Assembly (NCBI RefSeq): GCF_002954775.1
Contig: NZ_PJME01000031.1
Location: 1 to 64,000 of the forward strand
DNA: 64,000 nucleotides
Direction: 5' to 3'
DNA from: Streptomyces geranii
Lineage (GTDB): Bacteria; Actinomycetota; Actinomycetes; Streptomycetales; Streptomycetaceae
Shown: positions 41,641 to 50,252 of the stretch, piece after piece
Layout: each line of letters begins with the position of its first letter
Position numbering within the stretch: position 1 is the stretch's first letter
The notes under the pieces: generated by a model
What the model saw: the letters and a program-made list of their open reading frames with translations, nothing else
What the model was told of the DNA's origin: nothing
Database searches by the model: none
Made by a program: the position numbers and the translations under genes

Positions 41641-42477
41641 TTGGCTGCCTCGGGGTTGAGGTCGCTGCTGGAGCGCGTCCGGTACGAGGTGCTGCCCGCC
41701 AAGGCGACCGAGGAGAAGGTGCTGGCCCATGTGCCGCGCGACGTCGTCGTCACGGTGACGGCGTCGCCGGTCAAGGGACTGGAGCCGACTCTCGACCTCG
41801 CCGAGCGGCTGGCGGGGCACGGGTATCGGGTCGTCCCGCATGTGCCTGCGCGGCTGCTGCGGGACGACACGCATCTCAAGGACGTCGTCGACCGGCTGCG
41901 GGAGGTGGGGGTCGATGACGTCTTCGTGCCGGCGGGCGACTCGGATCCACCGGCCGGGGCGTACGAGGGTGCCTTGCCGGTGCTGCGGAGGCTCGGTGAG
42001 CTGGGCGGCCCGTTCACGCATGTCGGCGTGACCGGTTACCCCGAGAGCCATCCGCTCATCCACGACGACGTCACCATCCAGTCGATGTGGGACAAACGGG
42101 AGCACGCGACGTACATCGTGAGCAACCTGTGCTTCGACGCGCGGGTGTTGGGGGAGTGGGTGGGTCGTATACGAGGGCGGGATGTCTCCCTGCCCGTGTA
42201 CGTGGGGGTGGCCGGGCCGGTGCAGCGGGCCAAGCTGCTGTCGATGGCGACGAAGATCGGGGTGGGCGAGTCCACCCGCTTCCTGGCCCGGCACCCGTTG
42301 TGGTTCCTGCGGTTCGCCGCGCCCGGCGGATACTCGCCGGAGAGGCTGCTTGCCCAGGTGGAGGGGGCGCTCACGGCACCCGGGGCGGGGGTGGCGGGCC
42401 TGCACCTGTTCACGTTCAACCAGGTCGCGGAGACGGAACGGTGGCGGCGGGCCGTGCTGGAGCGGTTGGCAGGCTGA
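41641..42477 (+). CDS. Methylenetetrahydrofolate reductase-like protein
   Basis: 278 aa, TTG start three bases after the betA stop, so cotranscribed. Resembles the MTHFR TIM barrel: VVTVTASPVKGLEPTLDLAERL, DDVFVPAGDSDPPAGAYEGA (FAD/folate region), HVGVTGYPESHP and LHLFTFNQVAET. Would reduce 5,10-methylene-THF, produced when dimethylglycine and sarcosine are demethylated, to methyl-THF. It is a divergent paralogue of housekeeping MetF, so the exact C1 reaction is inferred. Confidence 0.8.
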   Translation: MAASGLRSLLERVRYEVLPAKATEEKVLAHVPRDVVVTVTASPVKGLEPTLDLAERLAGHGYRVVPHVPARLLRDDTHLKDVVDRLREVGVDDVFVPAGDSDPPAGAYEGALPVLRRLGELGGPFTHVGVTGYPESHPLIHDDVTIQSMWDKREHATYIVSNLCFDARVLGEWVGRIRGRDVSLPVYVGVAGPVQRAKLLSMATKIGVGESTRFLARHPLWFLRFAAPGGYSPERLLAQVEGALTAPGAGVAGLHLFTFNQVAETERWRRAVLERLAG

Positions 42478-42485
42478 GGTTCGCT

Positions 42486-42529
42486 CCTGGCGGGGCGGGG
42501 CCTCCGGTGGGAGACCTCGCCCCGCCAGG
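42486..42529. terminator. Bidirectional terminator between MTHFR-like and methyltransferase genes
   Basis: A perfect 12-bp stem, CCTGGCGGGGCG with its complement, closes a 20-base loop between convergent genes. Confidence 0.8.
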
Positions 42530-42535
42530 CCGGGC

Positions 42536-43429
42536 TCACACGCGGTCGGCGGCGATCAGGACGTACTGGAAGGAGCCGTCCTTGTACGACTCGATGAACG
42601 CCTCCTCGATTCCGGTGACCAGCGAGGACGTGGCCCGCAGCTCCCAGTAGGGCAGCGTGTCCGGGGTGAGGTCGATGACGGCGTTCGGCACCAGCCGGTT
42701 GTCGGCCATGGCGCGCAGGTACTCGCGGCGGGAGTGGATGTTGCACTCGAAGTGGGCGTTGATCTGGGAGACCCACTTCGACGGCTGACCGTAGCGGGGG
42801 TTCCAGCAGCCCGTGATGGTCACGTACCGGCCGCCCACCCTCAGGAAGCGGGAGTGTTCCGCGAACAGGTCGTGCAGGTCGACGTACATGGTCGACTCGT
42901 TGTTCCACGACGCCGCCACGCTGCCCTTGTCGAAGGGCGTGTCGAGCATGTTGCACACCCGGGAGCGGACCTGGTCCGCGATGCCCAGTTCCCGCGCGCG
43001 CCTGTTGCCGAAGTCGGCCTGGGTGGCGGAGAGGGTGACGCCCTCGACCCTGCTGCCGAAGCGGTTGTGGGCCATGACCATGGATCCGCCGCGCCCGCAG
43101 CCCGCGTCGACGAGGGTGTCGTCGGGGCCGATGGTGCCGAGGTGGTCCATGAGCAACTCGGCCTGCGCCGACTCCAGTCGATGCAGCTCCGCGACGAGCT
43201 TCTTGTCGTACTCGCTGTGCGCCGGATCGCCGAGCGCGGAGTGGTCGACGGGGCCGATGCCGTAGTGGTGGTGGTAAAGCCCGTCCACGTCACCGAGGCG
43301 CAGGTTGACGGGCCGTGCCTCGTTGTTCCAGTAGCGGGCGATGTCCTCCTGGTACGGCGTCGCCGGGGCCGGGATCTTCACGGTGGCGGTTGCGGTAGAG
43401 GTGGCGGTAGCGGTTGTTTCAGTGGTCAC
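42536..43429 (-). CDS. Geranyl diphosphate 2-C-methyltransferase
   Basis: 297 aa. SAM-binding motif TLVDAGCGRGGSMVMA. The sequence matches the GPP methyltransferase family of 2-methylisoborneol clusters (YWNNEARPVNLRLGDVDGLYHHHYGIG near the start). Uses SAM to convert geranyl diphosphate to 2-methyl-GPP, the substrate of the terpene cyclase encoded directly upstream. Low-complexity Thr/Ala N-terminus. Third gene of the encapsulin-cyclase-methyltransferase operon. Confidence 0.95.
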   Translation of the reverse strand: MTTETTATATSTATATVKIPAPATPYQEDIARYWNNEARPVNLRLGDVDGLYHHHYGIGPVDHSALGDPAHSEYDKKLVAELHRLESAQAELLMDHLGTIGPDDTLVDAGCGRGGSMVMAHNRFGSRVEGVTLSATQADFGNRRARELGIADQVRSRVCNMLDTPFDKGSVAASWNNESTMYVDLHDLFAEHSRFLRVGGRYVTITGCWNPRYGQPSKWVSQINAHFECNIHSRREYLRAMADNRLVPNAVIDLTPDTLPYWELRATSSLVTGIEEAFIESYKDGSFQYVLIAADRV

Positions 43430-43445
43430 AGATAAATTCCGTTCT

Positions 43446-44789
43446 TTACCAGAAATCGGGCAGTGTGTAGCGGTAGGTATTGGTCCGGTGCCAGTCGTGG
43501 TTGCCGTCGACCCAGGCGGCCACGCCCTTGAGGAAGCGCAGCATGCTGGGCAGTGGACAGGCCTTCGCGAGGTCGGCCGCGGCGGCCTCGAAGGTGTGCT
43601 GGAGTTCGTTGTGGACCTCGACGGCCTTCAGATAGGCGTCGCGCTCGGAGAGCTTCTCGCGCTCCGCGATCACCACCGGCAGGTTCAGGTGCAGGCCCGG
43701 GCTGTCGAGTTCCTTGGTGTACGAGTAGAGATCGTTGACGATGGTGGTCGCGTTGCCGGCCAGCGCGATGACCCGTTGCACGTCCGGCCGGGCGTGCAGG
43801 TCCGCGGGCAGCTCGTAGCCGCCGACGGTGTCGGTGATCGTGGGGCAGGGCCGGAAGTTGTTGAACTGGCGCATCGCCAGGTACTCCCACACCTCCGGAA
43901 CATGGCCGGTCTGTGCCCAGGCGGCCTCGGCGAGGTAGCCCAGGTGCAGCCGGGCCATGTCGTGCCGGTAGCGGTCGGCCTGGGACGGCGTGGCCGCGCG
44001 GACGAAGTAGTCCATCGCGCTGCGGTAGGCCCGCCGGGGGGCGTCCGAGGTGAGCGACTCCTGCCACGCCGGTGCGTATTCGGCGGTGGTGTGGAAGTGG
44101 TCGAGCGCGGTGTGCGCGAGGAGGAGGCGCCCGCCGAGACCGACGGGTGACCCGCCGTGGTCCTCGCAGTAGCAGTCGTCCACCGCGTTCTCCGCGACCA
44201 TCAGCCGCGTGGCGAGCATCAGGTGGTCGACCGTCGGGGCGTCGGGGTGGCAGCCGACCATGTATCTGCCGACGGAGAAGCCGTCGAACTGCCCCTCCCA
44301 CTCCTCGGGAAAGAGCTGGACCTCGTCCTTGGCCCAGTCCTTGATCCGGCGGCTCACCTCCTCGACCCGCACCGGGTCGGGCTCCGGGACGGAGTGGTGG
44401 TAGAGGCCGGGAACGGCTCGCCCCTCGGCGGGCGGCGCGGATGCCGGGGCCCCCGGAACCGGGAGCGAGGGGGCGTGGCCGCCCGTCAACGAGAGCGCGG
44501 TCGCGCCCAGTCCGCTCGGTCCGCGCAGGATCCGCTGGAGGGCGGAAGCGGCCTCGGCGGGGTGAGGCGTGTCCCGTACGGCGGCTGCGGATACGGCTGC
44601 GGATGCGGCCGTGGGGGGTGGTGGCGGGGTGGGGAGCGGGACCGGTGGATGCAGCGAGGCGAGAAAGCGCACGGCGGTCGGCGTGACCGGGAGGTCGGGG
44701 ACGGCCGGCGTACCGGTGTCCGGCACGGCGGTGGGCGGTGTCGGCAGTTGGTCGGGGGAAAGTGACCCGAGGGACCCGGAGTCGGGCAT
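43446..44789 (-). CDS. 2-Methylisoborneol synthase (terpene cyclase), probable encapsulin cargo
   Basis: 447 aa. Mg-binding acidic motif DDCYCED (204-210) and the NSE/DTE-type motif NDLYSYTKE (352-360). Cyclises 2-methyl-GPP to the earthy odorant 2-methylisoborneol. The first 135 residues are Pro/Ala/Ser-rich and probably disordered, but contain a compact block SALQRILRGPSGLGATALSL (82-101). Work on related Streptomyces systems shows that the disordered N-terminus targets the synthase into a Family 2B encapsulin shell, and the shell gene lies 56 bases upstream here. Confidence 0.95.
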   Translation of the reverse strand: MPDSGSLGSLSPDQLPTPPTAVPDTGTPAVPDLPVTPTAVRFLASLHPPVPLPTPPPPPTAASAAVSAAAVRDTPHPAEAASALQRILRGPSGLGATALSLTGGHAPSLPVPGAPASAPPAEGRAVPGLYHHSVPEPDPVRVEEVSRRIKDWAKDEVQLFPEEWEGQFDGFSVGRYMVGCHPDAPTVDHLMLATRLMVAENAVDDCYCEDHGGSPVGLGGRLLLAHTALDHFHTTAEYAPAWQESLTSDAPRRAYRSAMDYFVRAATPSQADRYRHDMARLHLGYLAEAAWAQTGHVPEVWEYLAMRQFNNFRPCPTITDTVGGYELPADLHARPDVQRVIALAGNATTIVNDLYSYTKELDSPGLHLNLPVVIAEREKLSERDAYLKAVEVHNELQHTFEAAAADLAKACPLPSMLRFLKGVAAWVDGNHDWHRTNTYRYTLPDFW

Positions 44790-44845
44790 CGGCGGCTCCT
44801 TGTGGACCTGTGATGGGCGGCGTGGGCCTGCGACGGATCAGGGCC

Positions 44846-46261
44846 TCAGCGCGGCCTGGGGGCGATCTGCACGTTCTCCATCACGCCGAGGGCGTCGGGC
44901 AGGAGCACCGCGGCGGAGTAGTAGGTACTGACCAGGTAGGAGATCACCGACTGTTCGTTGATGCCCATGAACCGCGCGGAGAGCCCCGGTTCGTACTCGT
45001 CGACCAGCCCGGTCTGCCGCAGGCCGATGACGCCCTGGTTCTTCTCACCGGTACGCATCGCGATGATGGCGCTGGTCTGCTCCCTGCTGATCGGGATCTT
45101 GTTGCAGGGCAGGATGGGGACCCCGCGCCAGGCGGGGACGGACTGCCCGCCGAGGTCGACATGGTCGGGATAGAGACCGCAGGCGTTGAAACCACGTCCG
45201 ATGGCGGCGATGGTCCTGGGGTGGGCGAGGAACATCTTGGTGCCGCGTCGGCGGCAGAGCAGCTCGTCCATGTCGTCCGGGGTCGGATGACCCTCGCGGG
45301 GCTGGATGCGCTGCTTGAAGTCGACGTTGTGCAGCAGCCCGAACTCCCGGTCGTTGATCAGCTCGTGCTCCTGGCGCTCGCGCAACGCCTCGACGGTGAG
45401 CCGGAGTTGCTCCTCGCTCTGGTTCATCGGACCGTTGTAGAGGTCGGCGACCCGGGTGTGGATCCGCAGCACGGTCTGTGCGACGGAGAGTTCGTACTCG
45501 CGCGGGCGCAACTCGTAGTCGACGAAGGTGCCGGGCAGTTCGGCCTCGCCGACGTGACCGGCCGACAGGGCGATCTCGGCCTCACCGTGCTTGTTCTGAC
45601 GCTGCCGGGTACGGGAGTCGAACTGATCGACGTGGGCCTGGAGGTGGGGTGCGGCGGCCCGGACGGCGGCGAAGTCGGCGTGCGAGAGGGTGAGGAGGGT
45701 GCCGGAGGTCTCGGCGGTGACCGTGCAGTCGTGGCGGGCGTCGGGGTCCGACAGCGCGTTCTCGCCGAAGTGGGCGCCGTCCGCCAGCACCGCGACGGCG
45801 ATCTCTCCGCCGTACTCGCCCTCGGCGGTCTGGCTGACCCGGCCGTGTGCGATCAGATGGATCCGGTCCGCGGGACCGCCGCGCTCGACGAGGACCTCGC
45901 CCGCCGTGAAGTCACGCTGTGTGCAGCGGTCGGCGAGGGCGGTGAGGACTTCCGTGTCCTCGAATCCGCGCAGCAGGGCCAGTTCGGCGAACGCCTGCGG
46001 GATCACCCGGACCGTGGCGCCCTCCTGGACGAACTCGACGCGCCCGCTGCCGACGGTGTGGCGCAACCGCCGGTTGACCCGGTAGACACCGCCCCCGGTC
46101 TCGACCCAGGGCAGCATCCGCAGCAGCCAGCGGGAGGTGATCTCCTGCATCTGCGGGGCGGACTTGGTGGTGCCGGCGAGGTTGCGGGCGGCGGCGGTGC
46201 TCAGGGACTGCTGCGGCACGTCGGCCGCGGTCCGCGCTTCCGGGGTGCTGTCGACAGACAT
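44846..46261 (-). CDS. Family 2B encapsulin shell protein with cyclic-nucleotide-binding-like domain
   Basis: 471 aa. An N-terminal arm and HK97-type shell segments surround an inserted cNMP-binding-like domain (about residues 95-205; FGENAL phosphate-cassette-like motif at 165-170). The C-terminal half has the shell signatures HELINDREFGLLHNVDFKQRIQ and RRRGTKMFLAHPRTIAAIGRG. These proteins, long annotated as Crp-like regulators (EshA/EshB), self-assemble into nanocompartments. There is no HTH, so it is not a transcription factor. ATG 46261 is preceded by AAGGAG. First gene of the MIB operon. Confidence 0.9.
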   Translation of the reverse strand: MSVDSTPEARTAADVPQQSLSTAAARNLAGTTKSAPQMQEITSRWLLRMLPWVETGGGVYRVNRRLRHTVGSGRVEFVQEGATVRVIPQAFAELALLRGFEDTEVLTALADRCTQRDFTAGEVLVERGGPADRIHLIAHGRVSQTAEGEYGGEIAVAVLADGAHFGENALSDPDARHDCTVTAETSGTLLTLSHADFAAVRAAAPHLQAHVDQFDSRTRQRQNKHGEAEIALSAGHVGEAELPGTFVDYELRPREYELSVAQTVLRIHTRVADLYNGPMNQSEEQLRLTVEALRERQEHELINDREFGLLHNVDFKQRIQPREGHPTPDDMDELLCRRRGTKMFLAHPRTIAAIGRGFNACGLYPDHVDLGGQSVPAWRGVPILPCNKIPISREQTSAIIAMRTGEKNQGVIGLRQTGLVDEYEPGLSARFMGINEQSVISYLVSTYYSAAVLLPDALGVMENVQIAPRPR

Positions 46262-46493
46262 CGGGGGATTGCTCCTTGCACGACGGGTCGTCCGACGCAC
46301 ACGGGTACGCCGACCGGGAGACAGGGAGGAGGAGGCAACTGGCGAGAGGGATCAAGGGAATCCGTCCACTCGCAGCAACCTAGCCGCCAAACCGGCCGCG
46401 TCGTTCGGGGAGTTGAGTGAGGTAGCTCGAAGCAGTGAAAACCGGCGGGATGTGGTTTGTCGGCTCGACCTCAGAGATCCGTCATGCCGCCCA

Positions 46494-46529
46494 CGTATAC
46501 GAAATACCGACCCCGTATACGAAATGCGG
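46494..46529. repeat. Two direct repeats CGTATACGAAAT, 20 bp apart
   Basis: CGTATACGAAATACCG (46494-46509) and CGTATACGAAATGCGG (46514-46529), each containing the palindrome CGTATACG. They lie just beyond the purU stop and about 235 bases upstream of the encapsulin start, and may be a tandem operator of the MIB operon. Confidence 0.6.
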
Positions 46530-46532
46530 ACC

Positions 46533-47414
46533 TCAGCGGAAGACCACCGTCCTGTTCCCCTCCACCATCACCCTGCTCTCGCTGTGCCACTTCACCGCGT
46601 GCGCCAGCACCTGCGCCTCCACGTCCCGGCCCACCGTCACCAGCTCCCCGGGGTCCAGCGAGTGGTCCACCCGCACCACGTCCTGCTCGATGATCTGGCC
46701 CTCGTCCAGCTCGGGCGTGACGTAGTGCGCCGTCGCGCCGACCAGCTTCACGCCCCGGTCGTACGCCTGCTCGTACGGCCGCGCCCCCTTGAAGCTGGGG
46801 AGGAAGGAGTGGTGGATGTTGATCGCCATGCCCTCCAGCTCCTTGCACAGGTCGTCGGAGAGGACCTGCATATAGCGGGCCAGGACCACCAGGTCGATCT
46901 CCAACTCCCGTACCAGCTCCAGCAGTCGGGCCTCCGCCTCCGGCTTCGTCTCCCTTGTCACCGGGATGTGGTGGAAGGGGACGCCGTAGCTCTCCGCCAG
47001 GCTCTCGAAGTCGCGGTGGTTGGAGACGATCGCCGGGATCTCGATGTTCAGGCCGCCCGTGCGGCGGCGGAACAACAGGTCGTTCAGGCAGTGGCCGAAC
47101 TTCGACACCATGATCAGGGTGCGGGTCGGCGTCGACGCCTCCCGAAGGGTCCAGGAGATGCCGTACGCCTCCGCCACCGGACCGAATCGGTAACGCAGAT
47201 TTTCCAGTCCCGCGTTTGGATCGGAAACGTCGAAGTGGACCCTCATGAAGAAACGGCCCTGGAGCCGGTCATCGAACTGCTGGCTCTCCAGGATGTTTCC
47301 CGAGTTGCGGACGAGAAAGCCGCTCACGGCGTGCACCAGCCCCGAGCTGTCGGGGCAGGAGAGGGTGAGGACGTACTCGCTGCCGGTCTGCGGGCGCGGG
47401 AACTCAGGGGACAC
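46533..47414 (-). CDS. purU: Formyltetrahydrofolate deformylase PurU
   Basis: 293 aa. N-terminal ACT domain (YVLTLSCPDSSGLVHAVSGFLV) and a formyltransferase-type catalytic domain (MVSKFGHCLNDLL, VSNHRDF, HHSFLPSFKGARPY, TAHYVTPELDEGQIIEQD). Hydrolyses 10-formyl-THF to formate and THF, which frees THF for dimethylglycine and sarcosine demethylation. purU also accompanies soxBDAG in Pseudomonas. GTG 47414 was chosen for GGAGG five bases upstream. Divergent from betB with operator pairs between. Confidence 0.92.
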   Translation of the reverse strand: MSPEFPRPQTGSEYVLTLSCPDSSGLVHAVSGFLVRNSGNILESQQFDDRLQGRFFMRVHFDVSDPNAGLENLRYRFGPVAEAYGISWTLREASTPTRTLIMVSKFGHCLNDLLFRRRTGGLNIEIPAIVSNHRDFESLAESYGVPFHHIPVTRETKPEAEARLLELVRELEIDLVVLARYMQVLSDDLCKELEGMAINIHHSFLPSFKGARPYEQAYDRGVKLVGATAHYVTPELDEGQIIEQDVVRVDHSLDPGELVTVGRDVEAQVLAHAVKWHSESRVMVEGNRTVVFR

Positions 47415-47428
47415 GTCAGCCTCCGTTG

Positions 47429-47462
47429 GTGCGTATTGCACAACATGGTGAGCGATACGCAA
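47429..47462. promoter_or_regulatory. Tandem IclR-type operator upstream of purU
   Basis: GTGCG-tattg-CACAA and GTGAG-cgata-CGCAA have centres 19 bp apart, 15 bases upstream of the purU start codon. Confidence 0.55.
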
Positions 47463-47607
47463 CATGGTCGGCTCGGTGGCCGGTCGCGTCAAGGGCGGTC
47501 GGGCCTTGTCTGGTGTATGTGGGCGCGGCGCGCGCCCGTGACCTCGGGGGCTGTCGAAATCGTCATCCGCCAACTACTTGACGTATGTCTGCACATTCGC
47601 CAGGGTG

Positions 47608-47641
47608 TTCCACCACAAGCAATTGGGTGCACGATGCGCAA
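47608..47641. promoter_or_regulatory. Tandem IclR-type operator upstream of betB
   Basis: TTCCA-ccaca-AGCAA and GTGCA-cgatg-CGCAA have centres 19 bp apart, ending 26 bases before the betB start. The first site is the weaker. Confidence 0.5.
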
Positions 47642-47667
47642 CGAATTCCTATGGAAAGGCTTGGCGC

Positions 47668-49140
47668 GTGGCAGACCTGTATGTGGACGGTGAATGGCGG
47701 GAGCCGGTGGCCGGTGGCCGCCGGGAAATCCGATGTCCCGCCGACGGCACGCTCGCCGCCACCGTCTCGGAGGGGACCCGCCCCGACACCGAGGCCGCGA
47801 TCGCCGCCGCCCGCCGCGCCTTCGACACGGGACCCTGGCCGCGTACTCCCGAACGGGAGCGCGGTCAGTTGCTGCTCCGCACCGCCGACATCATGGAGCG
47901 CGACGCCAAGGAGTTCGCCCGCGCCGAGTCCCTCGACACCGGCAAGCGGCTGGTGGAGAGCGAGTACGACATCGCCGACGTCGTCTCCTGCTTCCGGTAC
48001 TACGGCGGGATCGGGGGCGTCGACGCCGGGCGGGTCATCGACACCGGGCGGGACGACGCCGTCAGCCGGGTCGTGTACGAGCCGGTCGGGGTCTGCGGGC
48101 TCATCACCCCCTGGAACTACCCGCTCCTCCAGGCCAGTTGGAAGGTCGCCCCGGCCCTTCTCGCCGGGAACACCTTCGTCCTCAAGCCCAGCGAACTCAC
48201 CCCCTCCACCTCCGTCCTCCTCGTCCGCGCGCTCGCCGAGGCCGGGCTCCCCGCCGGTGTCGCCAACCTCGTCCTGGGCGCCGGGCCCGAGGTCGGAGCG
48301 CCGCTCTCCGAGCACCCCGACGTCGACCTCGTCTCCTTCACCGGCGGCCTGGAGACCGGGAAACGGATCATGGCCACCGCCGCCGCGGGCGTGAAGAAGG
48401 TGGCCCTGGAACTCGGCGGGAAGAACCCCAACGTCGTGTTCGCCGACGCCGACTTCGAGACGGCCGTGGACTTCGCCCTCACGGCCGTCTTCCTGCACTC
48501 CGGGCAGGTCTGCTCCGCCGGGGCCAGGCTCGTTGTCGAGGATTCCATCCATGACCGGTTCGTGGACGAAGTGGTGCGGCGGGCCCGGCAGATACGGCTC
48601 GGCGGGCCCTTCGACCCCGACGCCGAGACCGGGGCGCTCATCTCCGCCCAGCATCTCGCCAAGGTCGAGGCCTACGTCGCCGCCGGGCTCGCCGAGGGCG
48701 CCGTGCTGCGCTGCGGGGGCGCGCGGCCGGACGAACCCGCCCTCGCCGGCGGGCACTTCTACCCGCCCACCGTCCTCGACGAGTGCACGCAGGACATGCG
48801 GGTCGTGCACGAGGAGTCCTTCGGGCCCGTGCTCACCGTCGAGCGCTTCAGCGGCGCCGAGGACGATGCCGTACGCATCGCGAACGACACCGAGTACGGG
48901 CTCGCGGGAGCCGTGTGGACGCAGGACGCGGGCAAGGCCCAGCGGGTCGCCCGGCGGCTGCGGCACGGCACCGTGTGGATCAACGACTACCACCCCTATG
49001 TGCCGCAGGCGGAATGGGGTGGCTTCGGGCACTCGGGCGTAGGCCGGGAACTGGGACCGTCCGGCCTGGACGAGTACCGGGAGCCCAAGCACATCTGGCA
49101 GAACATCCAACCCCGGCCGCAGCACTGGTTCCGCGGCTGA
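47668..49140 (+). CDS. betB: Betaine aldehyde dehydrogenase BetB
   Basis: 490 aa ALDH. Motifs: TPWNYPLLQASWKVAPALLAGNT, VSFTGGLETGKRI, LELGGKNPNVVF (general-base Glu) and SGQVCSAGARL (catalytic Cys). It oxidises betaine aldehyde, made by BetA, to glycine betaine. GTG 47668 is preceded by GGAAAGG and begins VADLYVDGEWREP; longer upstream frames have no conserved sequence. The ABC transporter genes follow after 20 bases, so import and synthesis are co-expressed. Confidence 0.9.
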   Translation: MADLYVDGEWREPVAGGRREIRCPADGTLAATVSEGTRPDTEAAIAAARRAFDTGPWPRTPERERGQLLLRTADIMERDAKEFARAESLDTGKRLVESEYDIADVVSCFRYYGGIGGVDAGRVIDTGRDDAVSRVVYEPVGVCGLITPWNYPLLQASWKVAPALLAGNTFVLKPSELTPSTSVLLVRALAEAGLPAGVANLVLGAGPEVGAPLSEHPDVDLVSFTGGLETGKRIMATAAAGVKKVALELGGKNPNVVFADADFETAVDFALTAVFLHSGQVCSAGARLVVEDSIHDRFVDEVVRRARQIRLGGPFDPDAETGALISAQHLAKVEAYVAAGLAEGAVLRCGGARPDEPALAGGHFYPPTVLDECTQDMRVVHEESFGPVLTVERFSGAEDDAVRIANDTEYGLAGAVWTQDAGKAQRVARRLRHGTVWINDYHPYVPQAEWGGFGHSGVGRELGPSGLDEYREPKHIWQNIQPRPQHWFRG

Positions 49141-49160
49141 ACGCCGAAAAGAGGTCGATC

Positions 49161-50252
49161 GTGACCCCAGTACAGACCGAGGTGCCGCAGCGGCGCGGCA
49201 CGCCCCAGGACTCGGACGGCACGCCGGTCATCTCCGTGCGCGGCCTGTGGAAGGTGTTCGGGCCGAAGGCCGACCGGGTGCCGGAATCGGAGGAGCTGTG
49301 CGGGCTCACCCGACGCGAGCTGATGGACCGTACGGGCTGCACGGCCGCCGTACGGGACGTGCACTTCGACGTGTCGCCCGGCGAGGTGTTCGTCGTCATG
49401 GGCCTTTCCGGGTCCGGGAAGTCGACCCTCGTGCGATGTCTCACCCGGCTGATCGAACCCACCGCGGGGGAGATCGTCTTCGAGGGCGAGAACATCCGCG
49501 ACGCCGACGACAAGCGGCTGCGCGAGCTGCGTCGGCAGAAGTTCTCCATGGTGTTCCAGCACTTCGGGCTGCTGCCGCACCGGCGGGTCGTCGACAACGT
49601 CGCCTTCGGGCTCGAGATACGGGGGATGGGCCGGGCCGAGCGGATGAAGCGGGCGCTGGAGGTCGTCGAGCTGGTCGGGCTCTCCGGGTACGAGAACTCC
49701 TATCCCGATCAGCTCTCCGGCGGTATGCAGCAACGCGTGGGCCTGGCAAGGGCGTTGGCCGGTGAACCGGACGTCCTGTTCTTCGACGAGCCGTTCTCCG
49801 CACTCGACCCGTTGATCCGGCGGGACATGCAGAACGAGGTCATCCGGCTGCACCACGAGGTCCACAAGACCATGGTGTTCATCACCCACGACCTGTCCGA
49901 GGCCCTCAAGTTGGGCGACCGCATCCTCATCATGCGCGACGGCAAGATGGTCCAGTGCGGCACGGGCGACGAGCTGGTGGGCGCCCCGGCCGACGACTAC
50001 GTACGCGAGTTCGTGAAGGACGTACCGCGTGCCGATGTCCTCACCCTGCGCTGGATCATGCGTCCGCCGGTCGACGAAGACGCCCTGGACGGGCCGGAGT
50101 TGGGCCCCGATGTCGTCGTACGGGAGGCCACCCGGGCCGTGCTCGCCGCCGAGAAGCCGGTCAAGGTCGTCGAGAACGGCAAGCTGCTCGGCATCGTCGG
50201 CGACGAGGAGATCCTCGCCGTCGTCGCCGGGCAGGAAGGCGACGCGCGATGA
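49161..50252 (+). CDS. Glycine betaine/proline ABC transporter ATPase (ProV/OpuAA)
   Basis: 363 aa. Walker A GLSGSGKSTL, signature LSGGMQQRVGLARAL, Walker B VLFFDEPFSALD, switch His in THDLSEA. The N-terminal insert VPESEELCGLTRRELMDRTG is the ProV-type extension between the first strands. A C-terminal region after residue 290 is CBS-like but short. GTG start behind GAGG. Stop overlaps the permease ATG (ATGA). Confidence 0.93.
   Translation: MTPVQTEVPQRRGTPQDSDGTPVISVRGLWKVFGPKADRVPESEELCGLTRRELMDRTGCTAAVRDVHFDVSPGEVFVVMGLSGSGKSTLVRCLTRLIEPTAGEIVFEGENIRDADDKRLRELRRQKFSMVFQHFGLLPHRRVVDNVAFGLEIRGMGRAERMKRALEVVELVGLSGYENSYPDQLSGGMQQRVGLARALAGEPDVLFFDEPFSALDPLIRRDMQNEVIRLHHEVHKTMVFITHDLSEALKLGDRILIMRDGKMVQCGTGDELVGAPADDYVREFVKDVPRADVLTLRWIMRPPVDEDALDGPELGPDVVVREATRAVLAAEKPVKVVENGKLLGIVGDEEILAVVAGQEGDAR

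Noticed and set aside
44846..46261. Reading the cNMP-domain gene as a Crp/Fnr transcription factor
   Set aside because: There is no helix-turn-helix after the cNMP domain. Flanking sequence carries Family 2B encapsulin shell signatures, and the neighbour is a known cargo type.
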